A stretch of 64,000 bases of DNA from Pseudomonas farris (GTDB lineage Bacteria; Pseudomonadota; Gammaproteobacteria; Pseudomonadales; Pseudomonadaceae). Within the stretch, counting starts at the first letter, position 1; every line of letters starts with the position of its first letter. The stretch spans positions 62,001 to 126,000 of the forward strand of contig NZ_JAHSTV010000005.1 of the NCBI RefSeq assembly GCF_019145235.1. Reading direction: 5' to 3'. Below are positions 1-9,854 of this stretch, piece after piece. The translations under genes were made by a program, and so were the position numbers. The notes under the pieces are model-generated. The model was not told the origin of the DNA. It saw nothing but the letters and a program-made list of their open reading frames with translations, and made no database searches.

Positions 1-374
1 CAGGCGACGATCACACCGTCGATGTCAGCGGCGGTCTTGCCGGCACGCTGCAAGGCTTGTTCGGCCGCACCGATGGCCATCTGGCAAAGCACCGACCACT
101 CGTCGTTGGAACGTTCTGGCAGGCGTGGTGCCATGCGTTGCGGATCGAGAATGCCGTCCTTGTCCATGACAAAGCGGCTTTTGATGCCGGACGCTTTTTC
201 GATAAACGCTGCGCTGGATTCGGTCAATGCCTGGATTTCGCCGCGCGCGATGGCGTCGGCGTTGTCGGCGTTGAACAGCGCGACGTAAGCGTTGAAAGAC
301 TGCACCAGCTCTTCATTGGAAATGCTGTTGGCCGGGGTATACAGGCCGGTGCCGCTGATGACGACATTATGCAT
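1..374 (-). CDS. Beta-ketoacyl-ACP synthase III family protein, N-terminal part only
   Basis: Only the first 124 codons lie in the window; the gene runs off the left edge. Read leftward from ATG at 374 it begins MHNVVISGTGLYTP, the opening strand and glycine turn of thiolase-fold KAS III enzymes, and has EKASGIKSRFV near residues 59-69, matching the conserved segment near the substrate entrance of FabH. The catalytic Cys, His and Asn would lie outside the window. The family condenses an acyl-CoA or acyl-ACP with malonyl-ACP. The N-terminus resembles the P. aeruginosa PA3286-type enzyme, which is reported to feed beta-oxidation intermediates into fatty acid synthesis; that match is from memory. 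The gene is followed across a REP-bearing gap by hrpA on the same strand. Confidence 0.75.
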   Translation of the reverse strand, partial: MHNVVISGTGLYTPANSISNEELVQSFNAYVALFNADNADAIARGEIQALTESSAAFIEKASGIKSRFVMDKDGILDPQRMAPRLPERSNDEWSVLCQMAIGAAEQALQRAGKTAADIDGVIVA

Positions 375-587
375 GGTCGTTTCTCTAATCCGTTCAGGCA
401 GAAAGCGCTGGCACCGACGTACCAACACACAAAGGGTCTATTCCAGGTTCCGGACGCAAACCTGGCATCGCTTTATTCCGATCCGCCCGGCCCGTGAAGG
501 CTCAAAACCGCGGGACTGGCGTTTATAGGCGCGAAGTTTGCCATAAACGCTGGCTTTTGGCGCCTTTTGCGAGAGCAACAGCATACG

Positions 588-758
588 TGTGGGAGTCGGT
601 GTGGCGAGGGGGCTTGCCCCCGTTCGGCTGCGTAGCAGTCGTAAAACCAGCGCACTCGGTATAACTGATACACCGGGGCCACAGGTTTGGGGCGGCTTCG
701 CCACCCAACGGGGCGATGCGGCGTTCCGACAAGCCCCCTCGCCACACCGGCTCCCACA
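588..758. repeat. REPIN-like inverted pair (TGTGGCGAGGGGGCTTG family)
   Basis: Left arm starts TGTGGGAGTCGGTGTGGCGA and right arm ends CTCGCCACACCGGCTCCCAC, so the two arms form a large imperfect hairpin. The centre contains a second GGCTTCGCCACCCAACGGGG palindrome. It lies 3 bases from the hrpA stop codon. The remaining 375-587 stretch of this gap shows no gene or clear signal. Confidence 0.8.
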
Positions 759-761
759 GGA

Positions 762-3700
762 TCAAGGCTCGACCTGGCTCCATTGCTTGTTCAGGCGCTT
801 GTCGGAGATCGGCACCTTGGTCCCCAATTGCTGAGCGAACAGCGAAACCCGGTATTCCTCCAGCCACCAACGATAGAGTTCCAGCTGCGGATCGCGCTTG
901 CCTTCCTGGGCGTGTTTGTTGGCGCGGGTCTGGTATTGGCTCCAGAGCCCGGACAATTCACCGCTCCAGACCCGGTCTTTCTGCACCTGAGCGCCGAGTT
1001 TTTCGAAACGTTGCTCGACAGCCTTGAGGTAACGCGGCAGTTCCTTGAGCCACGGCATTGGCGTTTCACGCACGAACCCCGGATACACCAGATGGCTGAG
1101 CTGCTGCTTGATGTCGTTCAAGGCCACGGCTTGCGCCAGGTCGATCTTGCCCTTGAAGCGTTTTTGCAAGCCGTGCCACAGCTTGAGAATCTCCAGCGTC
1201 AGCTTGGCCAACCGTTCGGCGTGCTCGGTCCAGCCACCGCGTTTACGCTCAGCCAGCGACGCCAGTCCGGCACCATCGCGTGGCAATGGGTCTTCACCGT
1301 CGAGAATGCAGCTGTCGAGACTGGCCAGCAGAATGTCTTCCACCAGGCTGTCGACACGCCCCATGTCGCGGTACATCAGGCCCAACTCGGTCAGCCCCGG
1401 CAACTTGCCGCGCAGGAACTTCGCCGGTTCCGCCAGTTGCTGCATCAGCAAGCGCTGCAGGGCCCGGCGATGCTGGAATTCAGCTTCGGCCGGGGTCGAG
1501 AATCGACCTTCCTTGACCGTACCGCCCTCTTCTACCAGCGCCGGATACACCGTCATCGATAGCCCGGCGATTTTCTGCTGGGTTTTCTCAGCCACGGCGG
1601 CAAAGACTTTCGGCTCCACCGGTTGTTGGCTCTTCGCCGTTTGCGGCACCGCCAACGCAGCCTGACTGGCCTCGGCAAAGCGTGCGGTCAGCTCGGCCAA
1701 GTCACGGCCTTCACCGAGGAACTTGCCCTGGCCATCGACGATTTCCAGGTTCATCCGCAAATGGCTTTCGACCTGCTGCGAGGCTTCGGCCCACGCCTCA
1801 TCGCTGACCCGCGCGCCGGTCATGCGCAGCAACTCGCGGCCCAGCGCCAAAGGCAACGAGCCCTCGGCAAACGTGATGCGCTGCAACGCGGCTTTGACGA
1901 AGTCCGGCACCGGCACGAAATTCTTGCGCAGGGCCTTGGGCAGGTTGCGCACCAGCGCAATGCACTTGGCCTCGATCACCCCCGGCACCAGCCATTCCAG
2001 ACGTTCCGGCGGCAGCATCGGCAACAGCGGCGCCGGCACGCGCAAGGTCACGCCATCACGCGGATGGTTGGGCTCGAAGTGATAACTCAGCGCCAGTTCC
2101 AGATCGCCGATGTGCAGGGTGTCCGGGTAATGCGCGGCGGTGACTTCACTGGCTTCGCGGGCCAGCACGTCTTCTTCGCGCATGATCAGCAACTGTGGGT
2201 CTTTCTGACTGTTGACCCGGTACCAGCTGTCGAAGGTGGCGGTCTGGTGGATCTCTGCCGGCAGTCGTGCATCGTAGAAGGCGAACAAGGTCTCTTCGTC
2301 GGCGAGGATGTCGCGGCGGCGCGCCTTGGCTTCCAGTTCGTCGAGCTGTTCCAACAACTGTGCATTGGCGGACAAACACTTGGCTTTGGATTGAATCTCG
2401 CCGCGCACCAGGCCTTCGCGAATGAAAAACTCACGAGAAACCACGGGATCGATTGGGCCGTAATGCACCGGCCGACGACCGACCACGATCAACCCGAACA
2501 GAGTAATTTGCTCGAAAGCCACGACCTGACCGCGCTTCTTCTCCCAGTGGGGTTCGAAGTGGTTTTTCTTGATCAGGTGCCCGGCCAGCGGCTCGATCCA
2601 GTCAGCGTCGATCTTGGCGACCATCCGCGCGTAAAGCTTGGTGGTTTCCACCAGTTCGGCGGTCATCAGCCATTGCGGACGCTTCTTGCCCAGGCCCGAC
2701 GATGGGTGAATCCAGAAGCGCCGTTGACGAGCACCGAGGTAATCGCCGTCTTCGGTTTTCTGGCCGATCTGGCTGAGCAATCCGGAGAGCACGGCTTTGT
2801 GCAGTTTCGGGTAATCCGCCGGCTCTTTGTTGAGGCTCAACTGCATGTCGCGGCAGATCAGGCTCAACTGACGATGGGAGTCACGCCACTCGCGCAGGCG
2901 CAGGTAATTGAGGAAATTCTTGCGGCACCAGTTGCGCAGCGGACTGGCGGTCAGGGCCTGGCGCTGCTCTTCAAAACCACGCCACAGATTGACCAGCCCG
3001 GCGAAATCCGAGTCCACGTCTTTCCACTGGGCGTGGGCCTGATCCGCCGCTTGTTGACGCTCCGGCGGACGTTCGCGCGGGTCCTGAATCGACATGGCGC
3101 TGGCGACGATCAGCACTTCCTGCAAGCTGCCCAGTTTCGCCGCTTCCAGCAGCATGCGGCCCATGCGCGGGTCCACCGGCAACCGCGCCAGTTGGCGACC
3201 GAGCGGCGTCAGTTGACTGTTGCGGTCCACTGCCGAGAGTTCTTGCAGCAGGTTGAAACCGTCGCTGATGGCCTTGCCGTCCGGCGGCTCGATAAACGGG
3301 AAATCGGTGATCTCGCCGAGGCGCAGATGGAGCATCTGCAGAATGACTGCTGCGAGGTTGGTACGGAGGATTTCCGGGTCGGTAAATTCCGGGCGGCCGA
3401 TGAAATCTTCTTCGCTGTAGAGGCGGATGCAAATGCCCGGCTCGACCCGCCCGCAACGACCTTTGCGCTGGTTGGCGCTGGCCTGGGAAATCGCTTCGAT
3501 GGGCAGGCGCTGGACCTTGGCGCGGTAGCTGTAACGGCTGATGCGCGCGGTGCCGCTGTCGATCACGTAACGAATGCCCGGCACCGTCAGCGAGGTTTCC
3601 GCGACGTTGGTCGCCAGCACCACGCGACGCCCAGGGTGCGACTGGAAAATCCGCTGCTGCTCGGCCGGCGACAGTCGCGCGTACAACGGCAGAATTTCGG

Positions 3701-4673
3701 TGTGTTTGAGCTGGGCCTTGCGCAGCATGTCGGCGGCGTCGCGAATCTCCCGCTCGCCGGGCAGGAACACCAACACGTCGCCTGGGCTCTTGCGCTCACT
3801 GCGTTCGAACGCGGCGATCTCGTCGAGGGTAGCGAGGATCGCCTGATCCACCGTCAGGTCATCCTCGACACGGTTACCCTCCTCGTCCTGCTCCAGGGTC
3901 AGCGGGCGATACCAGGTTTCCACCGGAAAGGTGCGACCGGAGACTTCGACGATTGGCGCATCGTCGAAGTGCTTGGAAAAACGCTCCAGGTCGATGGTCG
4001 CCGACGTGATGATGACTTTCAGGTCCGGACGACGCGGCAGCAGGGTTTTCAAGTAACCGAGCAGGAAGTCGATGTTCAGGCTGCGTTCGTGGGCTTCGTC
4101 GACGATGATCGTGTCGTAGCGTTCGAGGTAGCGGTCGTTCTGGGTTTCCGCCAGCAGGATGCCGTCGGTCATCAGTTTGATCAGGGTGTTGGAATCGCTC
4201 TGATCCTCGAACCGCACCTGATAGCCGACCAGCGCGCCCAACGGCGTCGCCAATTCTTCCGCGACCCGGCTCGCCACGCTGCGCGCGGCGATTCGACGGG
4301 GCTGGGTGTGGCCGATCAAGCCGTGCTGGCCGCGGCCGATTTCCAGGCAGATTTTCGGCAACTGGGTGGTTTTACCCGACCCGGTTTCGCCGGCAATGAT
4401 CAGCACCTGATGCTTGAGCAGCGCCTCTTTGATTTCGTCGCGCTTGGCGGCGATCGGCAGGCTGTCGTCATAACGAATCACTGGCAGGCTGGCCCGCCGC
4501 GCCAACACCTGATCGCAAGACGCCTGCGTGCGCGTCACCCACTGGGCCAGTTTGGCCTCGTCAGGTTTCTTGCGCAGCTCAAGCAACTGCCGCCGCAGCC
4601 GGTGGCGGTCGGCGAGCATGGCGTGATCGAGGTTTTTCAGCAGTTTGTCGATTGAAGGCGATTCGTCAGTCAT
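762..4673 (-). CDS. hrpA: ATP-dependent RNA helicase HrpA
   Basis: 1303 residues, the usual length of the large DEAH-box helicase HrpA. Motif I GETGSGKT is at residues 95-102, the DEAH box at 192-195 in IIVDEAHERS, motif III SAT at 224-226, and motif VI appears as QRKGRCGR. The long region after the helicase core corresponds to the winged-helix, ratchet, OB-fold and HrpA-specific C-terminal parts. HrpA unwinds RNA with ATP; in E. coli it has been linked to rescue of stalled ribosomes and processing of fimbrial mRNA. ATG at 4673 fits the family N-terminus (MTDESPSIDKLLKNLDHAML). A 1010-codon open frame on the other strand is a composition shadow. Monocistronic, with REP elements on both sides. 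Confidence 0.96.
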   Translation of the reverse strand: MTDESPSIDKLLKNLDHAMLADRHRLRRQLLELRKKPDEAKLAQWVTRTQASCDQVLARRASLPVIRYDDSLPIAAKRDEIKEALLKHQVLIIAGETGSGKTTQLPKICLEIGRGQHGLIGHTQPRRIAARSVASRVAEELATPLGALVGYQVRFEDQSDSNTLIKLMTDGILLAETQNDRYLERYDTIIVDEAHERSLNIDFLLGYLKTLLPRRPDLKVIITSATIDLERFSKHFDDAPIVEVSGRTFPVETWYRPLTLEQDEEGNRVEDDLTVDQAILATLDEIAAFERSERKSPGDVLVFLPGEREIRDAADMLRKAQLKHTEILPLYARLSPAEQQRIFQSHPGRRVVLATNVAETSLTVPGIRYVIDSGTARISRYSYRAKVQRLPIEAISQASANQRKGRCGRVEPGICIRLYSEEDFIGRPEFTDPEILRTNLAAVILQMLHLRLGEITDFPFIEPPDGKAISDGFNLLQELSAVDRNSQLTPLGRQLARLPVDPRMGRMLLEAAKLGSLQEVLIVASAMSIQDPRERPPERQQAADQAHAQWKDVDSDFAGLVNLWRGFEEQRQALTASPLRNWCRKNFLNYLRLREWRDSHRQLSLICRDMQLSLNKEPADYPKLHKAVLSGLLSQIGQKTEDGDYLGARQRRFWIHPSSGLGKKRPQWLMTAELVETTKLYARMVAKIDADWIEPLAGHLIKKNHFEPHWEKKRGQVVAFEQITLFGLIVVGRRPVHYGPIDPVVSREFFIREGLVRGEIQSKAKCLSANAQLLEQLDELEAKARRRDILADEETLFAFYDARLPAEIHQTATFDSWYRVNSQKDPQLLIMREEDVLAREASEVTAAHYPDTLHIGDLELALSYHFEPNHPRDGVTLRVPAPLLPMLPPERLEWLVPGVIEAKCIALVRNLPKALRKNFVPVPDFVKAALQRITFAEGSLPLALGRELLRMTGARVSDEAWAEASQQVESHLRMNLEIVDGQGKFLGEGRDLAELTARFAEASQAALAVPQTAKSQQPVEPKVFAAVAEKTQQKIAGLSMTVYPALVEEGGTVKEGRFSTPAEAEFQHRRALQRLLMQQLAEPAKFLRGKLPGLTELGLMYRDMGRVDSLVEDILLASLDSCILDGEDPLPRDGAGLASLAERKRGGWTEHAERLAKLTLEILKLWHGLQKRFKGKIDLAQAVALNDIKQQLSHLVYPGFVRETPMPWLKELPRYLKAVEQRFEKLGAQVQKDRVWSGELSGLWSQYQTRANKHAQEGKRDPQLELYRWWLEEYRVSLFAQQLGTKVPISDKRLNKQWSQVEP

Positions 4674-4754
4674 CAGGTACGCAAAAGTCGTCTAGTGGCG
4701 CAGGGGGCGGATTGTCGCAGATTTGAACGCATGGCGACGAATGCAACCTGCTTT

Positions 4755-4886
4755 TGTGGCGAGGGAGCTTGCTCCCGTTCGGCTGCGAAGCAGTCGTAAT
4801 CCTGTCATCGCGGTTTGCCTGAAGCTCCGAGATGAATGGTTTTGGGGTCGCTTCGCGACCCAGCGGGAGCAAGCTCCCTCGCCACA
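4755..4886. repeat. REPIN-like inverted pair
   Basis: Left arm TGTGGCGAGGGAGCTTGCTC and right arm GAGCAAGCTCCCTCGCCACA are exact reverse complements about 90 bases apart; the centre holds GGTCGCTTCGCGACC. It sits between aceK and hrpA (both minus strand) and may affect transcript ends there. Confidence 0.85.
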
Positions 4887-4905
4887 GTGTGTTCACTCAG
4901 GTGGG

Positions 4906-6627
4906 CTACTCGTTATCGAGACCCTTGCGCCGATACGGGAACACATCAATCACCTTCCCCGCCCGAATAGCCTCCTGCAAACTCTTCCAGTAATCAGCGT
5001 TGTACAACTCACCGTGCAACTGATCGAACAACCTTCGTTGCCCCGAATCGGCAAACAGAAACGGTGGAAACTCTTCAGGAAACACATCCAGTGGCCCGAT
5101 CGAGTACCACGGTTCGGAGGCCATTTCGTCTTCCGGTGTACGCGGTTGCGGGATGTGGCGGAAGTTGGCTTCAGTCAGGAAGCAGATCTCGTCGTAGTCG
5201 TAAAACACCACCCGCCCGTGACGGGTGACGCCAAAATTCTTCAGCAACATGTCGCCGGGGAAAATGTTCGCCGCCGCCAGTTGCTTGATCGCCAGACCGT
5301 AGTCCTCCAGCGCCTCGCGAACCTGCGCCTCGTTGGCGTGTTCCAGATAGAGGTTCAACGGCGTCATCCGACGTTCGGTCCAGCAGTGGCGAATCAGCAC
5401 CGTATCACCTTCCAGCGATACCGTGGACGCGGCCACTTCAAGCAATTCGTCCAGGCAAGCCGGCTCGAACTTGCTCAAGGGGAAACGGAAGTCGGCGAAC
5501 TCCTGGGTATCGGCCATGCGCCCGACCCGGTCGACGCTTTTCACCAGGCGATACTTTTCGATCACCGTGGCGCGGTCGACGTTTTTCGACGGTGAGAAGC
5601 GATCCTTGATGATCTTGAAGACTGTGTTGAAGCCCGGCAGGGTAAACACGCTCATGACCATGCCGCGCACGCCGGGGGCCATGATGAACTGATCGTCGGT
5701 GTTGGCCAGGTGATTGATCAGCGCCCGATAAAACTCGGACTTGCCATGCTTGTAGAAGCCGATCGAGGTATACAGCTCGGCGATGTGCTTGCCCGGCAGG
5801 ATGCGCTTGAGAAAGCCGATGAATTCCGCCGGCACCGGCACATCGACCATGAAGTACGATCGGGTGAAGGAGAAGATGATCGACACTTCCGCCTCGTCGG
5901 TGATCAGCGCATCGATCTGGATGCCCCGGCCTTCGCGGTGCAGCAGCGGAATCACCAGCGGCCATTGCTCGTCGGGGGTGTAAATGCGCCCCACCAGGTA
6001 CGCACCCTTGTTGCGATAAAGCACCGAGGAAAACAGCTCGACGCTCAGCTCCGGGTCCTTGCAGACCCAGTCCGGCAGGTTCTCGCGCAATTGCGCTTCG
6101 AGGCGGCGCAGGTCGCCGGCCAGATCGGCGTAATCTTCGCTGAATCGGTAGTCGGCAAAGATGCTCGTGAGCATGCCCGACAACTGCCCCTGCGGCTTGT
6201 AGGTGCGGGTTTGCGCGGCCCGGGCCCGGCGCAGGCTCGGCCGCGTGGTGTGGATAAACATGCAGCCGTCGCTGATCAGGTCATGGCTGAACAGCCCGCA
6301 GAAAATCGAGTTGTACCAGGTCTCGGACAGTTCATCGTCGAAGCGCAGGTCGATCAGGCTAATGTAAGCGCTTTTGACCAGCGGCCAGTTGCTGACGTCC
6401 ATCAGCACCTCGGTCGCGAACGACGCATGCAAGCGCCCTACCGTTTCGCCGACCTTTTCTTCATAGAGGTTGATTCGCGCCGCCGACGCGACTTGCGTTT
6501 CCTGCCACTGGGCCTGCTCGAAGCGGGTTCGGGCGCCGTCGGTGATCTGACGGAAATGCTCACGGTAATCGTCAAAGCCATCGAGGATCATTCGGGCGAT
6601 GTCGGCGGCTGGCCATTGCTGCGGCAT
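4906..6627 (-). CDS. aceK: Isocitrate dehydrogenase kinase/phosphatase
   Basis: 573 residues, standard AceK length. The bifunctional enzyme phosphorylates and dephosphorylates isocitrate dehydrogenase and so sets carbon flow between the TCA cycle and the glyoxylate shunt. The ATP-binding loop APGVRGMVM is at 317-325 with the conserved Lys at 338 (VFK). The catalytic-loop-like segment [13 protein letters not shown] at 454-466 and YDYDE at 476-480 are intact, and the N-terminal regulatory domain is present. Unlike in enterobacteria it is not next to aceA/aceB here, which is common in Pseudomonas. Start ATG 6627 gives [15 protein letters not shown]. No adjacent partner gene suggests an operon. 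Confidence 0.97.
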   Translation of the reverse strand: MPQQWPAADIARMILDGFDDYREHFRQITDGARTRFEQAQWQETQVASAARINLYEEKVGETVGRLHASFATEVLMDVSNWPLVKSAYISLIDLRFDDELSETWYNSIFCGLFSHDLISDGCMFIHTTRPSLRRARAAQTRTYKPQGQLSGMLTSIFADYRFSEDYADLAGDLRRLEAQLRENLPDWVCKDPELSVELFSSVLYRNKGAYLVGRIYTPDEQWPLVIPLLHREGRGIQIDALITDEAEVSIIFSFTRSYFMVDVPVPAEFIGFLKRILPGKHIAELYTSIGFYKHGKSEFYRALINHLANTDDQFIMAPGVRGMVMSVFTLPGFNTVFKIIKDRFSPSKNVDRATVIEKYRLVKSVDRVGRMADTQEFADFRFPLSKFEPACLDELLEVAASTVSLEGDTVLIRHCWTERRMTPLNLYLEHANEAQVREALEDYGLAIKQLAAANIFPGDMLLKNFGVTRHGRVVFYDYDEICFLTEANFRHIPQPRTPEDEMASEPWYSIGPLDVFPEEFPPFLFADSGQRRLFDQLHGELYNADYWKSLQEAIRAGKVIDVFPYRRKGLDNE

Positions 6628-6756
6628 AGGTAAAACCTCGGCGGCTGTTCTTGTCGTTGGAGCCTGAGCTTAGTGGCCCTGTGTGACGCAACGCAACCAT
6701 TGCCTTGTGCCCTGACTGGCGCGACACTTGCGCGCCAATCAAGGAAGGAAAGTGCT

Positions 6757-7665
6757 GTGAACCCCGTCGATATCCTGCGTATGTTGTCGCTTGCCGCCAT
6801 TTGGGGTGCGAGCTTTCTGTTCATGCGCGTTATTGCCCCAGTGATTGGCACAATCCCCACAGCTTTTTTTCGCGTGTCGATTGCCGCCGTCGGGCTGCTG
6901 GTGATCCTTGGGCTGATGCGCATTAGCTGGGATTTCAAAGGCAAGCTCAAGACGGTGATGCTGCTCGGGATGATCAACTCCGGGATTCCAGCAACCCTCT
7001 ATTCCGTGGCCGCCCAAGTGCTGCCGGCCGGTTACTCGGCGATTTTCAACGCAACCACGCCTTTGATGGGGGTATTGATCGGGGGCCTGTTCTTCCATGA
7101 AAAACTCACCGCCGCCAAGTTGGGCGGGGTATTTCTCGGCCTGTTCGGCGTCGGCATCCTCACCAGGGCCGGGCCAGTGGCGTTCAACCTGGAACTGCTG
7201 ATGGGCGCACTCGCGTGTCTGATGGCCACCACCTGCTATGGCTTTGCCGGGTTCCTCGCCCGGCGCTGGCTCGACCATGCCGGCGGCCTCGACAGTCGCC
7301 TTTCAGCGCTGGGCAGCATGCTCGGCGCGACGTTGTTGTTGCTGCCGTTGTTTGGCTACAGCGTGATCAGCCAGCCACCGGCGAGCTGGGGCGGCTGGAA
7401 TGTCTGGTTGTCGTTGCTGGGGTTGGGTTTGGTATGCACGGCCTTTGCCTACATTATTTACTTCCGTTTGCTGACTTCGGTTGGCCCGGTGAAATCCATG
7501 ACCGTGACGTTCATGATCCCGCCGTTCGGCGTGTTGTGGGGGGCGCTGCTGCTGGATGAGCCGTTGTCGATGGCGCATCTTTATGGCGGGGTGTTGATAG
7601 CGGTGGCGTTGTGGTTGGTGTTGAAGCCGGCGGTGGTGAAACCGGTTGAAGTAGTTGCTCGGTAG
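6757..7665 (+). CDS. EamA/DMT-family transporter
   Basis: 302 residues from GTG 6757, chosen because AAGGAAGGA lies seven bases upstream; longer readings back to 6673 run into a region without hydrophobic character. About ten hydrophobic segments appear as two repeated halves, typical of the drug/metabolite transporter superfamily. Recognisable pieces are AAIWGASFLFMRV at the start, NATTPLMGVLIGGLFF in repeat one and PPFGVLWGALLLDEPL in repeat two. Substrate cannot be told from sequence; relatives export amino acids and small metabolites across the inner membrane. Transcribed alone. Confidence 0.88.
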   Translation: MNPVDILRMLSLAAIWGASFLFMRVIAPVIGTIPTAFFRVSIAAVGLLVILGLMRISWDFKGKLKTVMLLGMINSGIPATLYSVAAQVLPAGYSAIFNATTPLMGVLIGGLFFHEKLTAAKLGGVFLGLFGVGILTRAGPVAFNLELLMGALACLMATTCYGFAGFLARRWLDHAGGLDSRLSALGSMLGATLLLLPLFGYSVISQPPASWGGWNVWLSLLGLGLVCTAFAYIIYFRLLTSVGPVKSMTVTFMIPPFGVLWGALLLDEPLSMAHLYGGVLIAVALWLVLKPAVVKPVEVVAR

Positions 7666-7680
7666 TGCTGCTGACAATGC

Positions 7681-7705
7681 CATCGCGAGCAAGCTCGCTC
7701 CCACA
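7681..7705. repeat. Single REP unit
   Basis: CATCGCGAGCAAGCTCGCTC followed by CCACA. Solitary copy of the Pseudomonas REP sequence just after the EamA gene, with no opposing arm nearby. Confidence 0.7.
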
Positions 7706-7742
7706 ATGGATCGGTGTCACGACGAAGATCCAATGTGAGAAC

Positions 7743-7769
7743 GGTGCCCGAAGCAATGCTCCGGGCCTT
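7743..7769 (-). terminator. Hairpin downstream of the second DMT transporter gene
   Basis: CCCGAAGCAATGCTCCGGG forms an 8-bp stem with one G-U pair and a 3-base loop, located 8 bases past the minus-strand stop codon. No clear T-run follows, so it may be a weak or Rho-assisted terminator. Confidence 0.35.
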
Positions 7770-7776
7770 GTTTGAC

Positions 7777-8640
7777 TCAAGCAGTTTTACGGAAGACGAA
7801 CACCAGACCAATGATAATCAGCAGCATGCCGAGCATACTCAATGCCGCCAGGCGGTTGCCAAAAATCAGGAAGTCCATGACCGCCGTCACCGCCGGCACC
7901 AGGTAAAACAGGCTAGTGACATTCACCAGATTGCCTCGTGCAATCAGCCGATACAGCAGCAGTGTCGCCAGCACTGATACCACCAACCCCATCCACAACA
8001 CCGGCACGATGAATCCTGTGCTGTGTTCGACGTGAAACGGCTGGAACGGCACGAAGATCCCGCAAAGCAACAACCCCGCCAGATACTGCACCGGCAGTGT
8101 GCCGAGGGGATTATCGGTGATGCGTTTCTGCATGATCGAGCCGAAGGTCATGCTCGCCAGCGCCAGCAAACCGAAGAGCATGCCCGCCAAAGACATGCCG
8201 GCCAGACCGATACCCTGATAGACCACCATGATCAACCCGGCCAAGCCTAGCGCCAGACCGAAGATCCGGCTTATTGATCGGTGCCGCTCCATGATCACTA
8301 CGGTGAGAATCGGTTGCACGCCCATGATGGTTGCCATCATGCCGGGCGTCACCTTCAGGTCCAGGGCCAGCAGATAGAAAATCTGATAAGCCCCCAGCAA
8401 CACCACGCCCGTGGCCATCGCATACAACATCGGCTTGCCGCCCTTGGGCAGTTTCAACTTGAGTAACGGTGCCAGCAGCACCAACCCGCACAGGGCGATG
8501 GCGAAGCGAACCAGCAGAAAGGCAAAGGGTGACGCATGGGCCAGGCCCCATTTGGAGAAGATCGCCCCGCTGCTCCACAACAAAACGAACAGGCTCGTGG
8601 ACGCCGCCGCGAGCGCGGATTTTTTCGAAAGGACAAACAT
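7777..8640 (-). CDS. EamA/DMT-family transporter
   Basis: 287 residues from ATG 8640. An AGGTGG ribosome binding site ends five bases before this ATG, so the in-frame GTG at 8649 is less likely. The protein has about ten membrane segments in two DMT repeats: N-terminal LFVLLWSSGAIFSKWGL and C-terminal LFYLVPAVTAVMDFLIFGNR, a typical second-repeat signature. It is not closely similar to the DMT protein at 6757. The family moves small metabolites or drugs across the inner membrane; the substrate is unknown. Convergent with the upstream DMT gene across a REP unit. Confidence 0.88.
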   Translation of the reverse strand: MFVLSKKSALAAASTSLFVLLWSSGAIFSKWGLAHASPFAFLLVRFAIALCGLVLLAPLLKLKLPKGGKPMLYAMATGVVLLGAYQIFYLLALDLKVTPGMMATIMGVQPILTVVIMERHRSISRIFGLALGLAGLIMVVYQGIGLAGMSLAGMLFGLLALASMTFGSIMQKRITDNPLGTLPVQYLAGLLLCGIFVPFQPFHVEHSTGFIVPVLWMGLVVSVLATLLLYRLIARGNLVNVTSLFYLVPAVTAVMDFLIFGNRLAALSMLGMLLIIIGLVFVFRKTA

Positions 8641-8985
8641 GAATACCACCTGTAGTCAGGCAAAAAGCCAACTCAGCCGAAGCTGAAATTCAGTAGTTTT
8701 TTCAGGCGCTTTTTCAGACAGGCAGGGGAGCAGCAGAAAAAAGCTGATCAGCCCGAGAAGCCAACGCCTGGCGGTGATACGACTGCGCACACCGGCGTGC
8801 TACTGACAGGTGGGGGGTAATGACTGATCTGCGCAGGCTGCTGATTCCCGCACGGCACGACGCCAGCGTTGACCGCTGAATCGACTACCGAGTTGATGGG
8901 GGAAGCTGGCATGGGCTGATCTTTTTTGATGGGTGAAGGGGTGGTTCAGGAAACCACCGAGGGCCGACTATAACCACCGTGTGAC
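8641..8985. other. Intergenic stretch, no supported gene
   Basis: No frame with coding character is evident. The short palindrome GTGGTTCAGGAAACCAC lies at 8941-8957. The stretch presumably contains the promoter of the minus-strand transporter and marks the left edge of the AT-richer insert that follows. Confidence 0.4.
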
Positions 8986-9150
8986 ATGGATTGCAATGAC
9001 TTGGACAAAGGGCCAGTAAAGACAGCCAGGGAAGTGCTGCTTACTCTGGGAGAAATGGAATCGCCCATGATGGGGGACATGGAATGCAAGAGATCAAATG
9101 CCCAGGGAACGGACTCATCTTCGGTATTAGTTGTATCGGTCAAGGGCTAG
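8986..9150 (+). CDS. Possible small protein upstream of the GNAT-like gene
   Basis: A 54-codon frame from ATG 8986 to TAG 9150 (MDCNDLDKGPVKTAREVLLT...). It overlaps the first 20 bases of the following frame, an arrangement seen with translational coupling. However, there is no good ribosome binding site and I recognise no family. It may be a real leader or partner protein, or chance. Confidence 0.25.
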   Translation: MDCNDLDKGPVKTAREVLLTLGEMESPMMGDMECKRSNAQGTDSSSVLVVSVKG

Positions 9151-9643
9151 AAAGCTGGCTGGTATTAGTACTGCCCAACTGCAACATGAACTGGAGCTAG
9201 CCGGCCCAACGGCCCTCGACTTATCCAGGGTACGCTTCGAAGCGATCGACACGCAGGCACTGGATGCTTGTGAGCTCTGGGATGATCCACACTTTTCATG
9301 GAATGAGGTTGTTGGGTGGAAAGCGAGGGAGCCATTGGCATTGGACATCGCCATCTGGTTCGATGAAGAACTGTGCGGACTATGCTTCGCAAACCCAAAC
9401 AACAGCCGGCGACGAATCCGTATCGTGCGATTGGAGGGACGTCCAAGAGAGGTCCATCCTCTAAAGAACCGTATTGCGCCATTGGCCATATTGGTCATTG
9501 AACAGTACGCCCAAATGATCGGCGGCAGGTTCATCGAGGTTCAGGAGCCGCTGGAGGGTGCGATTTCTATTTATCAACAACTCGGCTTTTACTTCGATGC
9601 TGAGGACCGACTTGTCAAAGCTGTGGAGAGCCTAGTATCGTGA
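9131..9643 (+). CDS. GNAT-like hypothetical protein
   Basis: 170 residues if read from TTG 9131; no ATG exists near the start, so a TTG or a more internal start is needed and the N-terminus is uncertain. The C-terminal half looks like an acetyltransferase fold: strand LALDIAIWFDEELCGLCFA, then IRIVRLEGRP, a helix region PLAILVIEQYAQMIGGRFIEV, and IYQQLGFYFDAED, which resembles the C-terminal 'YexxGF' strand of GNAT enzymes. The acetyl-CoA P-loop is not obvious (SRRRIRIVRLEGRP instead of QxxGxG/A), so catalysis is doubtful. It lies in a short insert with a small basic protein gene just downstream and probably shares its transcript. Codon use is less GC-biased than in its neighbours. Confidence 0.6.
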   Translation: MYRSRARKLAGISTAQLQHELELAGPTALDLSRVRFEAIDTQALDACELWDDPHFSWNEVVGWKAREPLALDIAIWFDEELCGLCFANPNNSRRRIRIVRLEGRPREVHPLKNRIAPLAILVIEQYAQMIGGRFIEVQEPLEGAISIYQQLGFYFDAEDRLVKAVESLVS

Positions 9644-9678
9644 AAACTGTTCAATTAATAACCAATAGCGGAGGGAAT

Positions 9679-9840
9679 ATGCGCAAAGTGATTAAAAAGT
9701 CCCCCACAAGGAAAAGCTCGCCCCCAACAGAAAATAAAACCATTGCTGTAGAGCTGACAGCCAGTCAGCGGCGCATTCTGCAGGTTGTTGCGACGGGTAC
9801 CGAAACTGAAGAGCCTAGTCTGCTCGCCGGGCGTCCCTAA
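9679..9840 (+). CDS. Small basic protein of unknown function
   Basis: 53 residues from ATG 9679, with a strong GCGGAGGGA ribosome binding site. The N-terminus is very basic (MRKVIKKSPTRKSSPP), followed by a short amphipathic stretch (ELTASQRRILQVVATG). It starts 36 bases after the GNAT-like stop and ends just before a strong terminator, so the two form an operon. Basic N-terminus and size would fit a nucleic-acid-binding or modified peptide, but I recognise no family. Pairing with a GNAT-like gene raises a modifying enzyme/substrate or toxin-antitoxin relation as a hypothesis only. Confidence 0.55.
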   Translation: MRKVIKKSPTRKSSPPTENKTIAVELTASQRRILQVVATGTETEEPSLLAGRP

Positions 9841-9854
9841 AACTTGCGGGCACA

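Noticed and set aside
1623..4655. 1010-codon open frame on the plus strand opposite hrpA
   Set aside because: Composition shadow of the GC-rich helicase gene; His/Gln/Arg-rich wording without family features, while the opposite strand is a textbook HrpA.
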